Position numbers and translations under genes: made by a program. Source: Incurvaria masculella (taxonomy: Eukaryota > Arthropoda > Insecta > Lepidoptera > Incurvariidae). From it: a stretch of DNA of 64,000 nucleotides. The notes beneath the pieces are model-generated. The model searched no databases. It had not been told where the DNA came from and saw only the letters and a list, made by a program, of their open reading frames with translations. Below are positions 57,201 to 64,000 of the stretch, piece after piece (position 1 is the first letter of the stretch; the number at the start of each line of letters is the position of its first letter). Where the stretch lies: positions 22,343,001-22,407,000 of the forward strand of contig OX335645.2 in the NCBI GenBank assembly GCA_946894095.1. The letters are read 5' to 3'.

Positions 57201-60200
57201 TTGTTGAAGATTTCATTTCGTTTGACGATTGGATGCAATAGCATCATTGAGAATACTGATATGATATAAGCCCGACACGCCGAATGGGAACTAGGTTGCA
57301 TGCTATGACCTTTCTTATGTATATTCCACGGTTATTTTCAACTCGATGGAAAACACAGTTTAATTGGTTTGTCCGTTCGATCGGTTTGAATTGTATTGTG
57401 GAAATTATTGTTGAACTGGCAAATGATAAAATATGACAAATACAATACAATCCGATGGTACCAAGCCGGGCGGGATTAACCCAATCAGGAATCGTGGTTC
57501 CGATTCTAGGTATGTGAAACTCTATAACATGGAATCCGAAGAAAGAACGACGAATACTTTAGTCGCCTTTTACCAGTCGCCAGCCAATGGGCCAGAGGGC
57601 GACAAAATGATAGACACGGGATGGGTGATGCTGCTGCCCTCTCCTGTCCCCGACTTGCACGGGAAGAAATTCAGTAAGCCTATTGAATTATTTCAAGTGC
57701 CAGAACCGACGTTACAATCTAAGACTTCTCCAGTTATCTTGTATGTTCTAGCAGAATATGTTACACAAATTAACACAAATGCAAAGAAAAAAGTCCAATC
57801 AATGATGAGTCTGGATGAGTCTTATAAAGAAAAACTCAAATCAGTACTGGTCTGAGTGAGTCGTAAGAGGAAAAACTCAATAATTACTTGTCTGGGTGAG
57901 AGAAGAAAAACTCCAATTAGTACTTGCCTACGTGAGCGGTAAGAAGAAAACTCCAATCAGTTCTTGCCTGGGTGAGCCATAGAAAGAATTCCAATGAGTA
58001 CTTACCTGGGTGAGCCGTAAGAAGAAAAAATCCAATCAGTACTTGCCTGGGTGAGCCGTAAGAATTAGTTCTTGACTGGGTGAGCCGTAAGAAGAAAACC
58101 CCAAACAGTACTTGCTTGGGTGAGCCGTAACAAGAAAAACTCCAATCAGTACTTGCCTGAGTGAGCCGTAGGAAGAAAAACGCCAGTCAGTACTTGCCTG
58201 GGTGAGCCGTAGGAAGACACACGGCCTGCCGTATTTGTAATCGTAGAATTGCCTGGGCGAGCAAGGCCCGTAGTCGATGATCTTTACGTCGCAAACCTCG
58301 TCACCTCGCAGCAGATGCGCCTCGGGCTTGCAATCCACGCGGAACCGCGACTCCGGCCTGATGCCTCTGTACTCTGGTGGCATTATCAAGAAAGAACAGT
58401 TAATGGTGACGGGCGTCGCATAAAGCCGTGGACGTGTTCTGTGCAGGGAGCGAGCAGACCTAGTAAACCAAGTAGTGCTTTCTTTGCGAGGATCGTAAGT
58501 AAGCACTTCTAATTAGAGTATATACCCTGTTCGTGTTTCTATGGGTTTTGCCGTACTTTAAAAATTAGGGAATGCTATGGCGCTTGGTTAGCGGTAGTTA
58601 TTTTAGATGGACATGGCTCATCTCCAAGTATTGTATCTCCCAAACCTCGGTACGAAGCTGTGGTGCACATGCAGCGTGTGCTTCAGGTGGAATTGAGAGG
58701 CATGGGGATCCCTCTCGAAACATCTGATCTTCGGCGATAACATTTTATTTATATGACTAGCTCCGGTACCCGGCTCCGCTCGGTATATGTCGGACTGAAT
58801 TATTTCATGGATAAAGGACAATGTCAAATGTCCAGGAAATTCAAGATCGTCTGACCCGATATGGCATGATTTAATGAGAAACATCCCCATTTAGAGCTTC
58901 GTAAACATTTTCCGGGCTATTTTTAAAATTATTGCGTGAGTTAAAGTTGACAGTTTTAGTACCACTTCATAGTTCCATGAGAAATTATTATTTTAATTTT
59001 TAGGCATTATCAATTTCTGTATGTCATATATTTCTTGAACTACACTTACGGTAGCCTACAGAATGGTGCCAGTGCCTATGCATACTCACAATGGACATTT
59101 ATAGTTATCTACATAGTAGAAAAATCACGTTTCAAGGGACCAACGGTCAACATTCTTCTAGAAACAAAACAACAAAACCACGATCATCAGTACCGTCTCT
59201 TTCTACCATTCAGCGATTCAAGGATACTGTCTCCCTCATGCGCGCGCGACTAGCGAACGTCAGGCGATCCTACAGAGCCAATGGGAGAGGACCACGACGC
59301 CAGCCATCTTGTTGTTCGCCCGCCAGGCGCGAGCGTATCTCGCCGCCACAGACCGCCAACCGCCGCGCCGCGAGGAACGCCAGTCGTATCCCGGGGTCTC
59401 GCCGTCGCCGCTTTCGGGCTGGCTCGGTGGAGCACAACAGCACCCTCCGTCTCTTCGGAGCCCACCCCGTGCTCCTTGGAGTGGGCTCCGCCAACCGCTG
59501 AGGGGACACCGAGCCGCTCGAGCTTCGCTGCGCGGGGGCAGGCGCCATTTGCCGCCCGACCACGTGCTCCAGGCTCTCCATCACCCCTGAGTCCGAGTGG
59601 GGTCCTCCGTCGTCTCGCCCTGTGGTGCGGTGCGTCCACAGTTGAGGGGACCCAACCGCTCCAACTTCGCCGCGCGGGGGCAGGCGCCGTTCGCCGCCCA
59701 ACCACGTGCTCCAGACATCATCACCACTGGGTACCGTATCGAACCTTGTTTTTGCCGGCTTTGCGCGTAACACTTCTCGGTGTCGTCGTTCGTATTAGGG
59801 GGCCCAATTAGGAACCTACTCTATTTCTTCTTTACCTACTTGTATATTTTTGTGTTTATGCTCGTCATTGGTTGTTGTTTCTGTTTGTATATATTGAATC
59901 ATTCATAATACATGGTCCATTAATTTAATGTATCTGGTTTTGATTTGGTTAGTACCCATCTTGTGACGTATGGTTGAGGACCCGGCCCCGCGCACCGACT
60001 GATATCCGCATGGCAGTCACTTAACCATACGTCAGAAATCGCGTCACGAACAGCGTGGAAGCGTCCCTCAGACATCCTTCCATAAAAAAAATGAAATATT
60101 ACATAATAAATCCATACCATTACAATATTTGTCCGACGACCCAAAAGACAAATAGTTCGGAGTGCAACACCATATCTAGTAAGTATTATAGTTATGGTTA

Positions 60201-61906
60201 GTAATAGACATATGTTCTTTCTTCTTCAGGCAATACTAAGCACAGATATATAAAAATATGTAAAATTATCACTAAACAACAGAGATAGTGCACTCCACCG
60301 TAATTAATAAAAACATGCGAGAATTAATCTGTTGGTACAATTTACCGTCAAAGAATTGATCGATGCGATTGACCCAAGCCTGCACAGCGCCGGAGTCGCT
60401 CACTTTGTATGTGATGAGCGACGAACCGTAGTCTTCTGGTTTAGGCCAGAACTCGAGACCTGAACAAACACACTCTGTTGAGCATTCACAGACTGACGCT
60501 TCCTGGCACCGAGTAGCCACTGCCCAATACAATCAAAGTTTTGATTTTGAGTAAAAAATAGCTTTATCGCCTAGGGTGGGCAGATATTACGGGCGGCTGA
60601 TTGTGCCAAAAAAATTACTGAAATGACCATGAAACGATGCCAAATTAAAGTACTTGATATGAAGATATAATCTGCATCAAAATCGCAAATCGAATATTTA
60701 TTTGGTCAGTCAAATTTCCGCAAATGAAATATACAAGCAAATTAAATATATTTCTTGGTTTTCGAATACTAGGATTATGAACTGGTTCAGAATCGAGCAT
60801 GAAAACCAGATTAAGTACATATTCAACCACTGAGATCGACGATCTCGGAAGATCTCGGAAGATCGAAGATCTCTTAGATCTCAGTGTATTTAAGTCAAAA
60901 TAGGTAACCCTTATACTCACTGATCACTCTTCTTGGCAGCCAAATAGCAAGTCCAACTCCCAATATGATGACTAGAAACAAACAAAACAATTCATTTCCT
61001 TACAAAACCACTATTATACCTATAAATAAAAAATGTGTTGTTATTCAGCGCCGAACTCGAACTCACTTCGTACTTATATTCCGGGAGGTCACGACATTTT
61101 TGGTCACGATAAGGTAAATGGCTGAATCTGGGTACACATGTTAGAGACCAACCCTCTGATACTAAATATGTCGGTCTGCCTGCGCCAAGTGGTTGCGTTA
61201 CCTAGATTGGCTATATAAAATAGATGTTGGTATGAACCTGATGATGAATATACTGATTGTGTAGAAACAATGATAACTATTGATTATGCACCAAAAACCA
61301 TTCGGTTTTTTAATGAAATACTTCTATATACCTAAAATTATATCTGTTACCTAAATCGCATATAACTACAAAATGCAACCCAAAGATTTGTTCAGGTTTT
61401 GTATTGCTAAGCAAGTATGTACTGATACTTTCATGCTTCGTCATTTGCATCCATTTACCTTATCATATATATTTTTTGTCACCATAACGACTTTTTCAGG
61501 CGCCTTATTTACGTAAAGCAACCACTTGGAACAGGCAGACCGACACATTTAGCTTCAGAGGGTTAGTATTTATCCCCTGAACCCAGTTTCAGCCATTTAC
61601 GTTATCGTTACCATTTTTGTCGCGACCTCCTAGTCCAGTACAGTAATGGCCCTACTCACCCGACGACGTCACCGTCGCAGGATAAGCGCAAACTTGTAAG
61701 CTTTCCCTGGTAGCTTTCGTCGGGTTGCGGCGTCCTGCGGGGACGGGAGAGGCGGGCGCGAGGGGCATTGACACCGGCCGCCCGCGGAGCGCCTCCCCTC
61801 CCCCCCCCCCGCGCGTCCCGTCGCGCCGGGGCGGGCTGGCGACGGGCGGGCGGCGACGTAATCGCACATTTCGCCAATATTGGGACACGGAACGGATAGC
61901 CTTCAT
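54178..61906 (-). CDS. Na+/K+-ATPase beta subunit (nervana-like), seven exons
   Basis: The beta subunit is a type II membrane glycoprotein that folds, delivers and modulates the catalytic alpha subunit at the plasma membrane. Exons on the - strand: 61660-61906 (tentative), 60921-60971, 60346-60459, 58198-58373, 57002-57082, 56021-56213 and 54178-54284. They total 969 nt, 322 codons plus stop, a normal length for the family, with all phases consistent. Diagnostic pieces: LEFWPKPEDYGSSLITYKVS, CKPEAHLLRGDEVCDVKIID with PCSPRQF and GRPCVFLRL, SGWVPEPYNTSYRLPPDMPE, VWVSCEGENSVDKENIGPVQ, FPAYYFPYTNKPGYLSPYIA and VNVECRAWAHNIQYDR. Six luminal cysteines can form the three conserved disulfides. The intron after 58198 has a GC donor. 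Which nervana paralogue this is cannot be decided here. Confidence 0.9.
54817..55366 (+). mobile_element. TTAA element family A, intact copy in beta-subunit intron
   Basis: TTAA lies at 54817-54820 and 55363-55366 with full-length inverted ends and near identity to copy 1 and to 61906-62455. It is recent. Confidence 0.87.
55367..56020. other. Beta-subunit intron, no recognised repeat
   Basis: Overlapping open frames on the - strand (55770-55525 and 55847-55644) lack motifs. The GC content at 55590-55760 is higher than the surroundings. Confidence 0.35.
56021..56213 (-). CDS. Beta subunit exon, central ectodomain
   Basis: The acceptor is TTTCCCGCAG and the donor GTAAGT. It reads NQVWVSCEGENSVDKENIGP, VQYFPDRGFPAYYFPYTNKP and GYLSPYIAVHFERIR. 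The YFPY and YLSP blocks are family hallmarks near the alpha-subunit contact. Confidence 0.94.
56488..56575 (+). repeat. Unclassified repeat fragment
   Basis: CCTAAACCGGCTTTTGTATG to CGTACTAAGTTTTGACGG aligns in inverse orientation with about 31610-31680. Confidence 0.5.
57002..57082 (-). CDS. Beta subunit exon, 27 codons
   Basis: The acceptor GGTTTGCAG and donor GTAAGT flank ISGWVPEPYNTSYRLPPDMP and EDLKLRI, in phase 0 on both sides. It corresponds to the IYGWVPEFY block of relatives and contains an NTS glycosylation sequon. Confidence 0.92.
57258..57540 (-). mobile_element. Interrupted SINE remnant in beta-subunit intron
   Basis: Inverse SINE tail blocks (AATGGGAACTAGGTTGCATG; CTCGATGGAAAACAC) and, after about 70 bases, GATGGTACCAAGCCGGGCGG. 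A shorter scrap of the same family lies at 56300-56405. Confidence 0.55.
57800..58220 (-). repeat. Minisatellite of exon end plus GC splice donor, 11 units
   Basis: A unit of about 41 bases (on the - strand: TTACGGCTCACCCAG, then GCAAGTACTGATTGGAG and a TTTTTCTTC run) is repeated from the end of the beta-subunit exon into its intron. The unit nearest the exon contains the real donor at 58198/58197. The second unit's CAG is at 58157-58159, 41 bases away. The unit at 58006-58008 has a canonical CAG-GTAAGT. Distal units are degenerate (CAG-ACAAGT, CAG-ACCAGT, CAG-ACTCAT). Reading through the array meets an in-frame TGA at 58036-58038. Confidence 0.92.
58198..58373 (-). CDS. Beta subunit exon with four cysteines and GC donor
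   Basis: The acceptor ATGCCACCAG precedes it. The reading runs EYRGIRPESRFRVDCKPEAH to YKYGRPCVFLRLTQ, with the two disulfide pairs of the family. The exon ends CAG and the intron begins GCAAGT, a good GC-AG donor. Joining it to the next exon restores the expected FLRLTQ-ISGWVPEPY reading, so the GC donor is needed. Confidence 0.92.
58757..58915 (-). mobile_element. Helitron 3' end fragment
   Basis: On the - strand it ends GCCGGGTACCGGAGCTAG followed by T, preceded by TTTATCCATGAAATAATTC. It is like the 3' part of 33288-34196. Confidence 0.55.
59260..59800. repeat. GC-rich island with 144-bp tandem repeat
   Basis: TGAGGGGAC occurs at 59499 and 59643, each followed by matching sequence (CGCGCGGGGGCAGGCGCC, then CCACGTGCTCCAG), so the period is 144 bases and the second unit is partial. 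Open frames exist on both strands (for example 59281-59811 + and 59773-59270 -), as expected from composition. None has a recognised domain. It lies in the large beta-subunit intron and may be retrotransposon 5' sequence. Confidence 0.55.
60346..60459 (-). CDS. Beta subunit exon, start of ectodomain
   Basis: The acceptor is TTTGTTCAG and the donor GTAAAT. It reads LEFWPKPEDYGSSLITYKVS and AVQAWVNRIDQFFD, the family block just outside the membrane (like GLGFRPMP...STLIWY in relatives). Confidence 0.88.
60829..60887. repeat. AGATCT-rich hairpin near a splice donor
   Basis: CACTGAGATC and its inverse GATCTCAGTG bound a 59-base segment full of GATCT words. On the - strand it lies 34 bases downstream of the donor of the 51-nt exon. 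Confidence 0.7.
60921..60971 (-). CDS. Beta subunit micro-exon, transmembrane segment
   Basis: The 51-nt exon has acceptor TTTGTTTCTAG and donor GTGAGT. It reads IILGVGLAIWLPRRVI, hydrophobic then basic, and its phases fit both neighbours. It probably forms part of the single membrane span. Confidence 0.65.
61084..61215 (+). repeat. GGAGGTCACGA repeat, copy 2
   Basis: It runs from GGGAGGTCACGACATTTTTG to GGTTGCGTTACCTAGATTGG and aligns with 52511-52640. The 3' end is lost. Confidence 0.65.
61478..61640 (-). repeat. GGAGGTCACGA repeat, inverted copy
   Basis: Read on the - strand it goes from CTAGGAGGTCGCGACAAAAA to GTGACAAAAAATATATATGA. With 61084-61215 it forms a long inverted repeat in the putative first intron of the beta-subunit gene. 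Confidence 0.65.
61660..61906 (-). CDS. Candidate first coding exon of the beta subunit
   Basis: ATG lies at 61904-61906 and the donor GTGAGT follows the base at 61660. The frame reads MKAIRSVSQYWRNVRLRRR, a Gly/Pro-rich low-complexity stretch, then TRESLQVCAYPATVTSS. It is phase-compatible with the next exon, giving a hydrophobic run ATVTSSVIILGVGLAIWL. Composition is very GC-rich with a C run at about 61800. An internal Met (VSMPLAP) is an alternative start. The exon abuts a TTAA element at its ATG. It is tentative because the cytoplasmic segment is not recognisably conserved. Confidence 0.4.
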
Positions 61907-62455
61907 TAAGGTGGCCCAACCCGCTCATTTCCCCATACAAAAGGGGAAAGAAGATCACGCCTATTTTTCTTGTCAGAGATCCAAAATGTTGTTCAATATA
62001 GCTTTATTTGATTGAACTAGATGTCTGATGACCATTGGCATTGTAAAATTGTGTTTGGTTTCCAAGTTATAACGTCCGAAAGTTCGGATTTTTCGCGCGT
62101 TTTATACAATTACTTTGGAGGTGGATTACGCAATGATAAAGTAAGAACATCTTAAAAAGATTAGTCATCAGACATAGCTTGTTTAATCAAGATTTATAAT
62201 CAATTTGGTTTTTGTTAGATTTTTGACTACAGCGGTCGTGGTTTACTTTTAGCTCGAAGTCGTTTTGAAATTAAAATTTTCGTAAATCTTACCAAATCAT
62301 ACACTATGCACATTGTCTTTTTTGTGGACAGGTTGCATCTTCCTCGTAACGGAGCCTGTCTTATTCTTAGAAACAGAGAAGGTCCCAGAGCGCAACAGCA
62401 CGGTTTTGTACCGTGCCCGCAAATAAGTTGAGGCCGCCGGGTTGGGCCACCTTAA
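61906..62455 (+). mobile_element. TTAA element family A, intact copy at the beta-subunit 5' end
   Basis: TTAA lies at 61906-61909 and 62452-62455 with full inverted ends. The first T of its TTAA is the A of the candidate start codon on the other strand. Confidence 0.87.
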
Positions 62456-62469
62456 ATTGATTTGTAAAC

Positions 62470-62924
62470 TTAAGGCCCTGGTACTAGCCAAATCGCAAAG
62501 TTAGACGATGCACCCCAAGTTAACTAACTAAGTCTGACGATTATAAGTGTCATTCTTACAATATATGATTCCTTGTCTATTAATCAACCTATTTTCGTTA
62601 ATGTATGTTACCTTTTTCTATACAAAATACATTGCGGAAACGGTGTCCATTTCCGAACTTTTTTGACTAAATGTAGAAATCTAATAGCAAATGGAATGTT
62701 TTGTTTATGCATATATGCTGTTTTTGCTTATATCTATTAATCGAATTACTTTCAGATTTCTAATGAGAAAAATCAACTTTTTTATTTTTATTATTATTTA
62801 AATAAATGATGGAATCAAAAAATATTAACAATCCATTATCAGTCTGGAGTTCTATTTGGATTTTCTGAAGCGTTGTATATATTTCTTGTATGGCGCGAGT
62901 AGTTGGCTAGTCCTAGGGCCTTAA
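62470..62924. mobile_element. TTAA element family B, intact
   Basis: TTAA lies at 62470-62473 and 62921-62924. The inverted ends are AAGGCCCTGGTACTAGCCAA and its near-inverse (TTGGCTAGTCCTAGGGCCTT). It differs from family A except for the TTAA-GG start. It has no ORF and lies 14 bases after a family A element. Confidence 0.8.
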
Positions 62925-63685
62925 ATTGATTGTGTACAACGACGGATCAATGTAAATGAAAGCACGTGTTGAAAATCCTGTACTTCTATATTATTTGAAT
63001 TAATTGTCATCAATTTTCCAAATTAGTCTTAGTCTGGTTTTTACCAAGTACTTATTTATTTCAAACAACACTTAAAGGACCTTTATTACTCAGTGCTGGT
63101 GCTTATTATCTTGTACTGGTATTGATTGCAAGCTGCTAACAAAGGTGAAAAGGCCCTAATAAGAGGCAAAGATGACGTAGAGAGGGGTCCGCTTCAATTT
63201 CATTATAACGTTGGCCCCTTGCGTGAGACCAATTTCACAGTATTTATTTCAGCATTGTTTTGAAGTCTAGTAAATTTAAGTTTTACAAAAATTTTCGAAG
63301 ATATTTTTGGAATCATAAACATACCTCAATTCTTTTGGTTTTAAAGCAAAGTGTGTAATGATTTATCAACTAATCGAAGTGAGATTCAAAACAACGATCT
63401 TTGGGTTAGCAGAGTTTGTGGGAGATAATGTCAAGTTAAAGTTAATCTTTTAGTAAACATAGGCCTGTAATTAAGTTAACCCTGTTGCTACTCTTATATA
63501 ATCGTATGACCAACGCTGATCGAAGTCGGTTTATTCTATTAGGACTATTCCATAGTCATTACAATGGAACATTTAATTTTATATATAAGAATGCTCTAGG
63601 CATGGAGCCGGCCTTTTGTAATTCACAGTCATATTAGTTTAAAACCGTAACAGAGGAACTAAATGCCATGCCAGGACCTATCTTG
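62925..63685. other. Unassigned sequence beyond the beta-subunit gene
   Basis: No coding, repeat or promoter motif is recognised. If the first exon is right, upstream promoter sequence displaced by the TTAA elements may lie here. Confidence 0.35.
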
Positions 63686-64000
63686 AGCGGCTCGTAGCCT
63701 AGTGGCGCGGGGACTGGCCTAGCGTACCAGAGGCCTGGGTTCAATACCGACTTGCACCACTGTCTTTCGTCACGAATGCGAGCTGCTCCATGGTTCGGAA
63801 TCCATGTAAAACTGTAGGTCCCCTTTCCCTACTAGGTAGTAGGGTTTAAGCCCGCCCGGGTTGGTACCATCGCATCGGATGAAAAGATGGTCGAAGCGGC
63901 AATGAAAAATTGTCCGTGTTTTCCATCCAGTTCAATGTAGCCGTGCTCATAAAGTAAGGTCCTGGCATGGCACCAAATTCCTTCGGGAATGTGGTGTATT
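63686..64000 (+). mobile_element. tRNA-headed SINE, cut by window end
   Basis: The head has an A-box (TAGCCTAGTGGCGCGGGGAC) and a B-box (GGTTCAATACC). From CCATGGTTCGGAATCCATG on, the body is the same as that of the 5S-headed SINEs (GCCCGGGTTGGTACCATCGC; GATGGTCGAAGCGGCAATGA; CCAGTTCAATGTAGCCGTGC). Confidence 0.8.

Noticed and set aside
57433..57855. A 140-codon + strand ORF inside a beta-subunit intron
   Set aside because: It starts in SINE sequence and runs into the minisatellite; blocks such as AGTCGCCTTTTACCAGTC look transposon-derived, and there is no recognised protein family.
57800..58220. Regularly spaced repeats resembling a CRISPR array
   Set aside because: The units are contiguous with only decayed variation, have no unique spacers, and are copies of an exon-intron border in an animal genome.
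59281..59811. A 176-codon + strand ORF and long - strand ORFs in the GC-rich island
   Set aside because: Open on several frames of both strands because of composition, and it includes tandemly repeated DNA; no domain was seen.
63690..63760. Possible tRNA gene
   Set aside because: A- and B-box motifs exist but no acceptor stem closes and the sequence runs into a SINE body.

Overview
This is a stretch of insect nuclear genome, most likely lepidopteran. The evidence is three split, intron-rich genes for conserved animal proteins set in AT-rich, repeat-dense DNA. The repeats include Helitron ends of the type common in moths and butterflies, 5S-rRNA-headed SINEs, short inverted-repeat elements with TTAA target duplications, and non-LTR retrotransposon remnants. 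There is no operon structure, CRISPR array or sign of bacterial or plasmid DNA. Species cannot be read from the sequence.

Layout. (1) About 145-14413, + strand: the 3' end of a laminin alpha-chain gene. Ten exons with matching splice phases encode the last 606 residues, which are three laminin G modules (LG3-LG4-LG5) ending in TGA. The intron at 5424-12233 holds a nearly complete RNase-H-bearing non-LTR retrotransposon on the - strand, and a TTAA element is nested in that retrotransposon. (2) 19288-30927, - strand, convergent with laminin: a complete five-exon LAMP1-type gene (348 codons plus stop). It has a signal peptide, a Thr/Pro mucin-like hinge with 21-nt repeats, one LAMP domain, a transmembrane helix and a short tail ending in the lysosomal sorting motif GYLSM. 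(3) About 31-54 kb: no convincing host gene. The region holds Helitrons, a hAT element, foldback elements, LINE tails and an odd paired element built from short CCGTA/TACGG words. (4) 54178-61906, - strand: a Na+/K+-ATPase beta-subunit (nervana-like) gene in seven exons, 322 codons if the tentative first exon is right. All six disulfide cysteines of the family are present. (5) The last 2 kb are TTAA elements, unassigned DNA and a SINE cut by the window end.

The three genes act in separate places: extracellular matrix, lysosomal membrane and plasma membrane ion transport. They share no pathway visible here.

The most notable observations concern splice sites. The beta-subunit gene uses a GC-AG intron, and its GC donor with the flanking exon end has been amplified into an 11-unit, about 41-bp minisatellite carrying a ladder of decoy donors, one of them GTAAGT. 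Independently, a laminin exon end plus its donor has been tandemly copied with an exact 101-bp period. No new multi-gene system was found. The strongest novelty candidates are these two donor-spanning repeats, a SINE set that swaps 5S and tRNA heads on one tail, and the CCGTA-word element.
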